Shown: piece after piece, positions 9,525-19,500 of the stretch
How positions within the stretch are numbered: the stretch's first letter is position 1
How the letters are laid out: the number at the start of each line of letters is the position of its first letter
From: Acidobacteriota bacterium
GTDB lineage: Bacteria > Acidobacteriota > Terriglobia > Terriglobales > Acidobacteriaceae
Reading direction: 5' to 3'
Assembly (NCBI GenBank): GCA_021846945.1
Contig: JAJZVZ010000010.1
Location: 1-57,308, forward strand
Length of the DNA stretch: 57,308 bases
The notes under the pieces: generated by a model
The model's input: the letters and a program-made list of their open reading frames with translations, nothing else
What the model was told of the DNA's origin: nothing
Databases searched by the model: none
Position numbers and translations under genes: made by a program

Positions 9525-10810
9525 ATCCTGAATCCTTCCGGCCAGGCGATCTCCTTCTGCTGTTCCATGGCCGTTTCTCCCATAAGGACGCACACGCCGG
9601 CTCTGCAGGCCTGCTCCATCATTCCGGGAATGGGCTTGCCCTGACGAATCGAGTTTGCATAGGCGGCCAACTCGAGGGCGGTTCCGTCGTCGGTAATCTT
9701 CTCATCCACGAGCGGGTCTCCGCTGACGTCTTTCTTCAGGTCGGGCACCCAACTGGGCCCGCCGATAGGCACCGTGTCGAAGAACCCATGCTCGATTCCA
9801 TTGATGAGCTGCACGATACCGGCCGGGGGCGGAGGATTCTCGGAATAAATCCTTCCTCGTTCCGCCTCGATGGTTCCGCGCGGGCCCATGACCTGAATTT
9901 CCATGCCATAGAATTTATTGCTGATCATCGAGTCGTAGACGACGCTGGTACCGTTGGCGTAGCGGTAGACCAGATTAACGTTGTCATAGACTTCGCGTCC
10001 GTCCTTCCAGTAATTGATGCTTCCGAATCCCGCACAGGAGATGGGATAGGCGCCGAGGTACCAGTTGGCCACCTGCATGTGATGGGAGGCAAGCTCAGTC
10101 ATGAGCCCGCAGGAGTAAGCCCGGTAAAGCCGCCAATTGATCCGGCGTTCGAGGTCGGGACTGGGCACGGGCCGGCGCCAGTTGTTGTTGCGGTGCCAGT
10201 AGGCGCGGATCTGCGTGACCGGTCCGATCGTCCCGTTGCGCACAAGTTCATACGCGCGCAGGAAGACGGGACTGAACATCCGCTGATGGCCGATCTGAAA
10301 GACCTTGTTGCTGCCGCGGTGGGCGTCGGCAATCGCCTGGCACTCTTCGATCGTGTAGGCGAGGCTCTTCTCGCAAAAGACATTCTTGCCGGCGGAAAAC
10401 GCGTCGAGGCACATGCGCGCGTGGAGATAGAGCGGCGTGGCGATAAGAACGCCGTCGAGGCCGGGCATGTCGAGCATCTGGCGGTAATCGGAAAAACCCT
10501 TTGCGCCTTTCACTTTCGCCAGGCCGGCCTGCAGGTGCGGTTCGTAGTCGTCGCATAGAGCGGCGATTTCAACGCCGGGTGTGCGCAGCAAATGGGCGAG
10601 ATGAACGTTACCGCGGGAGCCGACACCGATGAGGCCAATGCGAACGCGGTCAGCCGGCGAATCGCTCACCGGCGCTGCCCGCAAGGGCGACCACCAGGGC
10701 ATTTCGGCCAGCAGTGACGAGGAGCCCACGACAAGCGCAAGACGCTTGAGAAAATCGCGCCGATGCTCGCGGCCAATGAGAACAGATGAAGAAGACAAAT
10801 CAGGATCCAT
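9521..10810 (-). CDS. Tat-exported Gfo/Idh/MocA family oxidoreductase
   Basis: A 429-residue NAD(P)-dependent oxidoreductase of the glucose-fructose oxidoreductase family. The chosen ATG at 10810 overlaps the end of the ApbE gene by 11 bp. The N-terminus carries a twin-arginine signal (HRRDFLKRLALVVGSSSLL), as expected when a folded protein is exported with bound cofactor. The Rossmann motif is GLIGVGSRGNVHLAHLL; the usual EKP loop reads CEKSLAYTIEE, so its Pro is replaced by Ser while the Lys stays. C-terminal substrate domain runs from about residue 175 (HQRMFSPVFLRAYELVRNG). Middle gene of the ApbE, oxidoreductase, two-helix protein operon. Substrate unknown, probably a sugar or sugar derivative. 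Confidence 0.9.
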   Translation of the reverse strand: MDPDLSSSSVLIGREHRRDFLKRLALVVGSSSLLAEMPWWSPLRAAPVSDSPADRVRIGLIGVGSRGNVHLAHLLRTPGVEIAALCDDYEPHLQAGLAKVKGAKGFSDYRQMLDMPGLDGVLIATPLYLHARMCLDAFSAGKNVFCEKSLAYTIEECQAIADAHRGSNKVFQIGHQRMFSPVFLRAYELVRNGTIGPVTQIRAYWHRNNNWRRPVPSPDLERRINWRLYRAYSCGLMTELASHHMQVANWYLGAYPISCAGFGSINYWKDGREVYDNVNLVYRYANGTSVVYDSMISNKFYGMEIQVMGPRGTIEAERGRIYSENPPPPAGIVQLINGIEHGFFDTVPIGGPSWVPDLKKDVSGDPLVDEKITDDGTALELAAYANSIRQGKPIPGMMEQACRAGVCVLMGETAMEQQKEIAWPEGFRI

Positions 10811-11771
10811 ATTGCCACTCAATTTCGGGAGCAAATTCTCCCGAGGTGGAATGATAAACAATTTCAACGGCCGAGGTAATGGAAAATCCAGAGAGAAGCT
10901 CGACGCGCTCGTGCCTGGGAGTCACGAGCAAGGCGGTAGAAAGCACTTCCGCTTCGACTCCGCTGGGAGACGCAACCGACATGGTGCGGTAGCCTTCAAT
11001 GGGACGGCCGGTGCGGGGGTTGATGATTTGCCCTACTGCGCGTGGACCTGCCATGCGATTGAAGGGCGCGGTGCCGGAGGAGGAAAGCGACGCATCGTGG
11101 AGATAAAACGTATGAACCGTCTGGCCGGGATTGAACATGCTGGTGATTCCTACCGGCCACGCCGGGCCGTGAGGATGAGAACCGAGAACGGTGATGGAAC
11201 TCTCGCCGAAACTCAGAAACGCCTGCTCCACACCTTGCGCGCGCAGGATGCCGGCCAGCGATTCGAGGGCGAAGCCCTTGCCGAATCCGCCCAGGTCGAT
11301 GCTCATTCCTTCGCTCTGGAAGCGGATGGATTGCGCAGTCTCATCGAAGTGGACGCGCTCGAATCCCGCAAGGCGGCGGGCCTGCGCGATGGCTTCTTCC
11401 GGAGGCTCCTCACCCCGCTCAAGATGCTCACGCCAGAGATGATTCAGGGGCCACAAAGTGATGTCGAATGCTCCACGGGTGCGGTTCCAGTAATCGCGGC
11501 ACATGGAAAGAATCTGCCAGAGTTCCTGTGCCGGCTGGACCGCGCTATTTACGGCGCGGCGATTCAAGTCTGAAACCGGGCCCTCCACATCGAAGCGGCT
11601 CATCATGCGCTCCTGGGCGCGTAGCTCATACTCCGCCTCGATGGCCAGCGCTTCAGCTCTCTCGGGATCGATCCCCACCAGGACCATTGAAAACCGCGTG
11701 TGCATGGCAAAGCAGGAGCGATGGAAGACGCTTGTCCGGGAAGACGAGCGGGATGAAAGAACTTCCTCCAC
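10800..11771 (-). CDS. apbE: ApbE-like FAD:protein FMN transferase
   Basis: A 323-residue protein with a GTG start preceded by AGGAG eight bases away. ApbE transfers FMN from FAD onto Thr/Ser of target proteins. Family blocks are present in order: RGAFDITLWPLNHLW (100-113), DLGGFGKGFALES (159-171), FLSFGESS (186-192), DASLSSSGT (226-234), NPRTGRP (251-257). The metal-site block normally ADALSTA reads AEVLSTA (274-280), so the ligand Asp is replaced by Glu275; the His before I(I/D)P is Gly-Gln here. No signal peptide or lipobox is visible, unlike many ApbE proteins that act outside the cytoplasm. First gene of a three-gene operon. No protein encoded in the window carries a clear flavinylation motif (S/T-G-A-S/T-x-x-S/T), so its target is unknown. 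Confidence 0.85.
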   Translation of the reverse strand: MEEVLSSRSSSRTSVFHRSCFAMHTRFSMVLVGIDPERAEALAIEAEYELRAQERMMSRFDVEGPVSDLNRRAVNSAVQPAQELWQILSMCRDYWNRTRGAFDITLWPLNHLWREHLERGEEPPEEAIAQARRLAGFERVHFDETAQSIRFQSEGMSIDLGGFGKGFALESLAGILRAQGVEQAFLSFGESSITVLGSHPHGPAWPVGITSMFNPGQTVHTFYLHDASLSSSGTAPFNRMAGPRAVGQIINPRTGRPIEGYRTMSVASPSGVEAEVLSTALLVTPRHERVELLSGFSITSAVEIVYHSTSGEFAPEIEWQYGS

Positions 11772-12050
11772 TTACACCACTCCTTTGATGCCCATTTACG
11801 AGGCACCGGAAGGGTACCACTTCACCGCGCAAGGGGACAACACTGACGCCGCAGTTCTACCGCAAGACCGGACATACTGGATCGCCAAGGTGCCACCTGC
11901 AATCTGGACACGCGAACCCAGGTTTTGCCGTAAGGGAGCTACCGGCAGCTACTTGTCTGCAGGCGCAGGAATCCGACCGGCCCGCGCGTTGATGAAGCAG
12001 CCTGCACTGAATTTGAAAAGGGCGTCAAGCAGCGCACAAACAATCAGATC

Positions 12051-14234
12051 CTATTTCACGTCGACCGTACGTTGCCCCTCGTAATGCTGGATGTGGTAGT
12101 AAGCCTCCCAGTTACCCAACTCCACGGGCGGCGGAACCGGTGCATCAGGATTCTTCAGGAAATTGGCAAATGTCATGAGGAGTTGGCGGGTACGATCCAC
12201 ACCGGTCAGCCAGTCGCCCCGGTACCAGTTCTTCCATCTGCCGTATTCGGCTTTCGACTCGGACTCCTTGATGGCGTCAACGGCCGCGAGTGCGGCATTC
12301 ACCTGGGAGATGGCGGTGGCATGGTCGCCCTTGTGCAGTGCAGCGATCGCCCGCGAAAGCGACAGGAGCATTTGGTTGCTGTCCCGGTTGATGGCAATCA
12401 TAGTGAGTACGCTGGCCTGGTAAAAGAGCCTTCGGTCCACGGACACATTCGGTTCCGCAGCCTCGGCCTCCTTCCAGACCGCGTCCCAGCGCGGCACAGC
12501 ACTGCCGCAGGCCGCGATTTCGCGTTCGGCTTGTGTTTCCGCCCAATTTGGATCATAGGGTACCCTCCAGGGTCTGGCCTGCGTCCATTGAGGCGCCTGG
12601 CCCGGAAGAAAGTAAGTAGGCCACTGCACCATGACGTTGCGCATAAGTTCACGAGCTATCGTGTGGTAGTAATTGTCGCCATAAGGACGGGAAACAGGAC
12701 CTGTGCGTTGGGCCGGCGCATTGAAATACGCCTTATATACATCCGCGATCTGCGTGGCAGCCTTGGGCCCATACTCCTCGGTGGCCCAGTGCCGATAGAA
12801 CTCATCACTCGATCCAATGGCTGATCCCTTCCAGCCAAAATCAAGAACAGCGCTGGCGCCCATGGTCACCGGACGAATATCGCTTGTATTGACGAGCAGA
12901 AACGAGGTAGCCTCCGCCTTTTGAAACCGGCCGAGAGAAGAGAAGATGCGGTCGACCGGTGTGAGCTCGGAAAGCTGATTGGCCACTCCGTTATACATGG
13001 CCACGTGAATGTATGCGCCTTGGCCCGCGTGCACATCCCCACCGTCCTGCATATCGCCATAGCCGGTGTCGGCCCACACGGTGATGACATCATGAGGAAT
13101 CACCAGATCACCCTGCTGCATCAGCCTGGCGCCTTCCATCCAAAGGTCTGTGATGAACACTGCATTTGGGTATTTGGCGCGTACGATTCGAATCTGGTCT
13201 GCGATGGCTTTGCTGATGAGTTTTCCCTGGGCCTTTTCGTTACCGCGAACCGCAGGATCAAGAGCCGAGTACGGCTGGTCTGACAGCCCGCGCAGACCGA
13301 TCTCCCATAAAATCTGCTGGCTCTGCGGATATGCGGCAACGGCATTCTTCCACGCGTTCTCAATGTATTGCGGATTGGTGGTGAAGTTGTAGGGAACGCC
13401 TTGCGGCCAGCGCGAGAAGTTGACGCCCAATGGCTCAGCGTGATGCTGATTCAGGAGCAGGCCGCGCTCGGCAACGACGTGGTCCTGCGGTTCACTCGGA
13501 AATGGCCAGGTTCCCGCGACGATCATGTTGCCTTTTAGCCGCAGAATTGTCTCGCAGATTTTATTCCAAACCGCCAGGGAGATCCCGGTATGATCCTTGG
13601 CTTCACCCGGGGCCCAGCCGGTCAGCAGGTCTTCGTCGTTAATGAAGAATCCGCGGTACCGGAAGACCGGAGGTCCGTATACCTCATGCAGCGAAGCAGG
13701 CAGGTGAATCACCGTACGGTGAACCGGCTGGTGGTCCGTCCAGTAATACATTGGGTCGATGCCCAGATACTGCTGAGAAAACTGATAGATGGCATAGATG
13801 GTGCCGCGCATGTCGGAACCGTCCAATCGAATTACCTTGACGGAACGGCCGCTGGGCAACGTAGCAACGCCTGTGGTAATCGAAAACGCCTCAGGCGCGG
13901 AAGCGTGATCGGGTGCGGCCCCGGATAACGCATCGCCGACGGCAATGGTAACTGGTGCGGCCTCCGTCGCGGTGCGGACGATCTTCGGCTCGACGCCGAA
14001 TACGCTGTGCATGTCCCGCGCCAGATCCGATGCTGCGAGCTGGACTGGCCCCGGCTGATCCGTGCCGACGAGGATGGTTGTATTGCCGTTCACAGTGATG
14101 CCCACGCTGGAGTTCATCGTTCGTGCCTGCCCGCGTGCCACCGCGCAACTGAAAATGAGAACAATCAGCGTGCCAACCCGGGAGATTTCTCTGCACGCGA
14201 ACTTTTCTGAAAGTTCCGTGATACGCCGCATCAT
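12051..14234 (-). CDS. GH115-type alpha-glucuronidase, secreted
   Basis: A 727-residue protein starting at ATG 14234 (a second ATG follows at once) behind a strong GGAGGA site at 14239-14244. A Sec signal peptide is visible (VGTLIVLIFSCAVARGQA). The N-terminal part resembles the auxiliary domain that precedes many glycosidases (LAASDLARDMHSVFG, FSQQYLGIDPMYYW). The catalytic region shows YRGFFINDEDLLTGWAPGEA and ILRLKGNMIVAGTWPF, which match the Y+G.FINDE and LRLKGN..WP blocks of GH115, enzymes that remove 4-O-methylglucuronic acid from xylan or arabinogalactan. It is shorter than many GH115 members (about 850-1000 residues) and seems to lack the usual C-terminal domain. Stands alone on the minus strand. 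Confidence 0.8.
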   Translation of the reverse strand: MMRRITELSEKFACREISRVGTLIVLIFSCAVARGQARTMNSSVGITVNGNTTILVGTDQPGPVQLAASDLARDMHSVFGVEPKIVRTATEAAPVTIAVGDALSGAAPDHASAPEAFSITTGVATLPSGRSVKVIRLDGSDMRGTIYAIYQFSQQYLGIDPMYYWTDHQPVHRTVIHLPASLHEVYGPPVFRYRGFFINDEDLLTGWAPGEAKDHTGISLAVWNKICETILRLKGNMIVAGTWPFPSEPQDHVVAERGLLLNQHHAEPLGVNFSRWPQGVPYNFTTNPQYIENAWKNAVAAYPQSQQILWEIGLRGLSDQPYSALDPAVRGNEKAQGKLISKAIADQIRIVRAKYPNAVFITDLWMEGARLMQQGDLVIPHDVITVWADTGYGDMQDGGDVHAGQGAYIHVAMYNGVANQLSELTPVDRIFSSLGRFQKAEATSFLLVNTSDIRPVTMGASAVLDFGWKGSAIGSSDEFYRHWATEEYGPKAATQIADVYKAYFNAPAQRTGPVSRPYGDNYYHTIARELMRNVMVQWPTYFLPGQAPQWTQARPWRVPYDPNWAETQAEREIAACGSAVPRWDAVWKEAEAAEPNVSVDRRLFYQASVLTMIAINRDSNQMLLSLSRAIAALHKGDHATAISQVNAALAAVDAIKESESKAEYGRWKNWYRGDWLTGVDRTRQLLMTFANFLKNPDAPVPPPVELGNWEAYYHIQHYEGQRTVDVK

Positions 14235-14650
14235 GATTTCCTCCGAAAGCAGGTTGAACGCATAGGCCGGTCCCCGCAACATTGGTTGAAGCGGTTTGCA
14301 CAACGATGCAAGCGTCGTGCAAGCGCAGTAATCGATCGTTGCGTCAGGGAATGTTCTGCCGAACTCATCGCATCAGGGAGAAGCGCAGGTGTCTCCCCCG
14401 CCGGTCCCAGGCGCAACAATACCCGACCGCGAATCAGTTGGTTCGCGGGGACTTCTTGCACACGAGCATATACGGATCAGCAGGATTCTGTCGCTCGTGA
14501 TGCCTGGACCTGCACCGGAGTCCATCTGCCTTGGCCGGCGCGATCCCGCTTAGGTGCTGCTGGAGCGGCGCTGCCTGAAATATTTCCGCTGGCTGTCCGG
14601 CAAAGCAAAGGGATGAATTGCGCTCCTGTCAGAAGCGATACTCGCCCGCA
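14235..14650. other. 416-bp intergenic region
   Basis: Lies between two minus-strand genes. It holds the GGAGGA ribosome site for the GH115 gene at its left edge. No protein-like frame, no clear hairpin with T tract, and no recognisable promoter hexamer pair was found. Confidence 0.3.
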
Positions 14651-15874
14651 CTACCAGACCGCGCTTGCGAGCAGAACCGGCGGGCCATCCTTATTGTCGA
14701 TGACATTGGATTTGATGACGAGTTCAATGTTCCTGCCTTCCCAGCCGGCTGGCAAGGTCTTCAGTACCCTGTCCAGGTATTGCGGCGATTCAACAAGCTC
14801 GCTGGCGGCCTCGGTCCCGTAGAATCCGAGACCGGCGACCACCATGACAGGCCCCTCGGTGGTGGAATCGTAGAACCGCGCCACAATCGCATAATCGGTT
14901 GCGATGGAAGCAAACGGTACCGAGTAATCGATCCTCCATCGGGTATCGGCCGGGTTTTGCCTGTCTTCAATACGCGCGACTTCGTCATTAAAGACAAAGC
15001 GGTACCGCAGGGAACTCACCAGATGCATCGTCCAGGCATTATTGGTGGCTCCAATCAGGATCAAAGGCCGCCCACGAATATCGATCAAACTGCTCTCGCG
15101 GGCCTCTTTCACCTCATAGGTCTTATTTCTCTTCGTCAAAACCCCCGCCACATGAGCAAGGGCAACAGCGCTTAAGAGCGAAACATGATGATACGGCTCC
15201 TCTCCGTAGTCCAGGAAGCTCAAGTTCGGCGACTCCGGCGCCAGGTGCCGAGGATGGCTCGTTCCAATGGCGATGAGTACCGGCCGGGAATCTCGATAGA
15301 AGGGTTCCCAGAACTTCTGGGACATCGAGACGGTTGGAGTGGAGATGCGATGTGCCTGAACATGCGCAAAGATTCGCCACCCAATGATCCCCAGGGCCAG
15401 AGCAAGAAGAGGCACCCAGAAGAGCCGCAATCCTTTCTCGGCCTTGAGATCCCGCTCCGGCTGCTGTTCGGTGGCTCGCGGCCGAGCACCCGCTTCATGG
15501 GGAACCAGAATAAACTCCGGCACATAGGAGCCGAGCGGTAGTTCTATACGAATCCTGGAGCTATTGCCGTTCTCGTGATAATACTGCGCGATGCGCTTGC
15601 GCACTTCTCCGGCGGTGAAGCGTACTACCGGATCCGCATTCGTGTCGTAGTTGGGGTCCCTTCCGAAGACCTCAACCCCCAGCGTACGCTCCTTGAGGTG
15701 ACTGGCGCGGCCATCCAACGCCGCATTCACAACAAACTTGAGGAAGGCCGGGTAACGCTTGCTGCCCTTGAAGTGGTAGCTGGCGAGAATTCCCTCCAGC
15801 TCCTTCAGAACCAGATCGCGCTCCTCGGGAGTTGTCGGGATCCAATGCACCGTAGAGTTCAAGGTCTCCGGCAT
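14651..15874 (-). CDS. Membrane-anchored putative regulator (paralog 1), divergent from Oar-like receptor
   Basis: A 407-residue protein in three parts. Residues 20-122 form a basic N-terminal domain with KRYPAFLKFVVNAALDG, LKERTLGVEVFGRDP, DPVVRFTAGEVRKRIAQYY and GSYVPEF, a domain common in Acidobacteria and predicted to bind DNA or act in signalling. Residues 150-170 are a single membrane helix. Residues 185-407 are a C-terminal domain, presumably periplasmic, starting FWEPFYRDSRPVLIAIG and ending GWEGRNIELVIKS. The whole architecture recurs in the gene at 39886-41148. The layout resembles ToxR/CadC one-component membrane regulators, but that role is inference. It is divergently transcribed from an Oar-like TonB receptor across a 645-bp gap. 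Confidence 0.8.
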   Translation of the reverse strand: MPETLNSTVHWIPTTPEERDLVLKELEGILASYHFKGSKRYPAFLKFVVNAALDGRASHLKERTLGVEVFGRDPNYDTNADPVVRFTAGEVRKRIAQYYHENGNSSRIRIELPLGSYVPEFILVPHEAGARPRATEQQPERDLKAEKGLRLFWVPLLALALGIIGWRIFAHVQAHRISTPTVSMSQKFWEPFYRDSRPVLIAIGTSHPRHLAPESPNLSFLDYGEEPYHHVSLLSAVALAHVAGVLTKRNKTYEVKEARESSLIDIRGRPLILIGATNNAWTMHLVSSLRYRFVFNDEVARIEDRQNPADTRWRIDYSVPFASIATDYAIVARFYDSTTEGPVMVVAGLGFYGTEAASELVESPQYLDRVLKTLPAGWEGRNIELVIKSNVIDNKDGPPVLLASAVW

Positions 15875-16519
15875 TGCTTTCGCCTTCGCGATTCAACTGA
15901 CCGTAGCATACGCTACCGCTCAAAAATTGTCATCCAGTGATTGGCAACAAATTGCCGATGGGAGGGTGGGATTTACCATCCCATTACCTAAGTCATAAAG
16001 TCTTTATTTTAAATAATATACAGAAAGTATAACAGCCTTAACCGTTTGTAACATACCGTATCACTCTTGCAATTGCTGTGTGAGCGGAAGAGCATCCAAC
16101 GACAGTCTCGCCACGTGTATTCCGACGGCATAGAAATGGAAATGAATTGGAGGAGTGAATCCCCTTGTGAAATCTATCTGAAAGCTGGAGTGAATTGGCT
16201 TTTATATCCCTGTCAAGGCAGACCGGTGTCCACTATTCTCATCGAAATGACGAGCTCCGTGGGAATACTTTCTTGTCACGAAAAGCAGCGCAACCCCAGT
16301 GGGAACATTCCCCCATCGGCCTGATTCATCGACATGATGACGGAGCCGGGGCAGAGGAATTGCCGGGCTTGCAAAGTACATAACAATGGGAACCACCCAT
16401 CTTCACGAAATGACAGCTCGCTTTGCTGTTTGATTTTGCCTTCAAGGAAGCATTGCCGGGCGGCTCCCCAACAACTTAAGGCCGAAAGGCCCATGAAAGA
16501 CATTTAGCAGGAGGAAACG
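15875..16519. other. 645-bp divergent intergenic region
   Basis: Separates the membrane regulator (minus) from the Oar-like receptor (plus). It contains a palindrome cluster at 15943-15983 close to the regulator start, an AT-rich stretch at about 15994-16035, and AGGAGGAAAC just before the receptor ATG. No gene is supported; the long leader before the receptor (about 450 bp from the AT-rich stretch) has no recognised riboswitch. Confidence 0.4.
15943..15983. promoter_or_regulatory. Two adjacent palindromes, candidate operator
   Basis: GGCAA-CAAA-TTGCC (15943-15956) is followed by TGGGAT-TTACC-ATCCCA (15967-15983), a perfect 17-bp palindrome. They lie 69-109 bp upstream of the membrane regulator start and far upstream of the Oar-like receptor. 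A 17-bp palindrome also lies between the second regulator-receptor pair. Function as an operator is inferred. Confidence 0.35.
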
Positions 16520-19500
16520 ATGTGTGATCGCAAATATTGGGGGTACATTTTAGGGCTCTTCACCGTCCTATGTGTGCTTGGGCTTTCACAGGCATTGTTC
16601 GGGCAGGCAGTCAACGGAACCCTGCTGGGAACCGTCACCGACACCACCGGTGCTGTCGTTCCCAACGCCAAAGTTACGGCAACGCTGACATCGACAGGCA
16701 CGGCCCACATCACAACTACAAACGAAAGCGGCAACTACACATTTCCGGACATGCAGCCGGGCATGTATTCAGTGACCGTATCGGCCACTGGATTCAAGGT
16801 CACTGAGCAGAGCAATATCAACGTGCTGACGAACACCTCTCCGCGCGTCGACATCACGCTACAGCCAGGCGAAGTGACCCAGACGGTGACCGTCACCGAG
16901 GCGCCTCCGCTGCTCCAGACTGACCGCGCCGACATCAGCACCAAGATCCAGTCCGCGCAGCTGGCAGAGTTGCCGATGACAACCAACAACAACTTCCAGT
17001 CGCTCCTCAACCTGGTTCCCGGCACCGCACCGGCGGTCTTCCAACACTCGCAGTTCTTCAACCCCCAGGACTCGCTGCAAACTGAAGCCAATGGTATGCC
17101 GCGCGAAGGCAACCTCTATCAGATTGAAGGTATTGACGACGACGAGCGCACCGGCCTTCTGCAGATCCTGATTCCGCCGGCGGCGGCCATTCAGTCGGTG
17201 GACATCTCGACGAACAACTTTGAAGCCGAGCTGGGCCGCGCCATCGGAGCCGTTACCAACGTGACCCTAAAGTCCGGCTCCAATAACCTTCATGGTTCGG
17301 TCTATGAGTACATCCAGAACAACGCGGTAGACGCACACTCGTACTTCCAGCGGGGTCCTCTGGGGCATCTGGCGTACAACTATTTTGGCGGCAGCGTCGG
17401 CGGCCCCATCATCAAGGACAAGCTGTTTTTCTTCGGCGATTATCTGCGCACCACCGACGGCGAGACGGTTTCGGGCACATTCACGGCGCCCGATGCTCGC
17501 TGGTACACGGCGAACAGCAGCGGCAATATTGATCTGAGCGGAGCCCTGGTGAACGGCGCCGGGCAGATCTACGATCCGGCCACCGGCGATGGCACCGCGG
17601 CCCATCCGCGCACGCCGTTCCCCAACAATCAAATCCCCATCAACAGGGTGAATCCGGTCTCGCTCACGATCTTGAAGGATCTGGTCGCCGCGGAGAACCA
17701 ATACGGGACATTGAACTCAAGCAAGCCTCTGTCGAACCCCGCGAATAACTACTTCACGAATCTTCCTTTCAGCAAGACCGGGAACAGTGTCGACCTTAAG
17801 TTTGACTACGCTCCCAGTGAAAGCAACCACCTGAGCTATCGCTGGAGCTACCAGCGGACCGGCATCTTCCAGGCGCCTGCATTCGGCCCCTTCCTGGGTG
17901 GTCCGGCGGCGGGTGGCTTTGAAGCCAATGGCACCCAAAGCACATACAGCACGGCCGGGAACTACGATCACGTCTTTTCGCCAAGATTCTTTACGGAAGT
18001 GCGCATCGGTGTCGCCCACCTGCGCAACCAGGCGAATCCGAACGACTACGGAAGCAATGATGCAACCACCATTGGCATTCCGGGCGTAAACCTCTCCGGC
18101 AACAAGTTCACCTCGGGGCAGGCGTCCATCAACATCAACGACGGTTTCTCCAATCCGCTCATGGGTTACTCGGCCTCGCTGCCCTGGATCCGGGCAGAGT
18201 CCAACATTGACATGGTGAATAACTGGACGAGGATCATCGGCAACCACACCATCAAATGGGGCGTGGACCTTCGCAGGGTGCGCGACGATCTGCTGCAGGA
18301 CCAGACCTTCGGCCCGCGCGGTGCGTTCACCTTCAGCGCTAATCAAACCTCCCAGGCCGGCGCCAAGACGAACATCGCCAATGACATGGCCAGCTTCCTG
18401 CTTGATCAGCCGAGCCAGACCGGCCGCGACGTGAACTCCATCTTCCCGGCCTACCGGCAATGGTGGTTCTTCGTCTATGGCGGTGACAAATGGCAGGCTA
18501 CGCCGAAGACGACCATTGACTATGGGTTGCGCTGGGAGTTTTATCCGCCGGCAACGCCCAAGAACTCCGGCGGCTTCTCCAACTACATCCCAAGTAACAA
18601 CACCCTGGTCATTGCCGGCATCGGCGGCAACCCGGCGAACCTCGGCATGCAGACCCGCTATCGCTACTTTGCGCCGCGCACCGGCATCTCCTACCGCGTA
18701 ACCGACGCTACCGTTCTTCGCATGGGCTTCGGCATCAGCTATACGCCGTTCCCTGACAACACCTATGCGTATAACTATCCGGTTCGCTCGAACAACAGCT
18801 ATCAGCCTGCGGGCGCCTCGGCCTTTACGCCTGCCGTGCTTTCTGACGGCGTAACGGTCGCAACCTTCCAGGCCGGCTTCCCGGCTCCGGTTCCGGTTCC
18901 GATTCCTTCCAATGGAATCATCCAGGCAACCACGGCGCAGTTGAAAAACCAGGTCTATTTCTACATTCCGCTCAACTACAAGAACCCCTACGCCATGTCC
19001 TGGAACGCGGTGTTGCAGCAGGCATTAGGCAACGACTACTCACTGCAGGTAGCCTATGTGGCCAATCATGGCGTGGACATTTCGGGATCGCAGAACATCA
19101 ACCTTCCCGGCACGTATGGCGGTGGAAATGCCTCCATGCCTGAGAACCTTCTCTTTGGACGCACGGCGGCAACCAACCAGTACTTCCTTGCCTTTTCGTC
19201 CAATTACGAGTCGCTGCAAACGCAACTGACCAAGCGCTTCTCGCACGGCTTCTCCTTCACCACCGCGTTCACGTGGGGTAAAGAGCTGGGCTACATCAAC
19301 GACGATGACGGCGGCCTGCAGTTCTTCATCGACCAGCGCCGCAATTATGGTCCTGCCGACTATGACCGGGCCAAGAACTTCGAGCAGAGCTTTACCTGGC
19401 AGCTCCCGTTCGGAAAAGGGCACGCCTTGCTCAACTCGCGCGCGGCAGACCTGATCGCTGGGGGTTGGAGGCTTACCGGGATCATTTCGGCTGTCTCCGG

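Noticed and set aside
14286-15175. Long open frames on the plus strand across the gap and the regulator gene
   Set aside because: They lie antisense to a well supported gene and their translations are Arg/Ser/Pro-rich with no family features.
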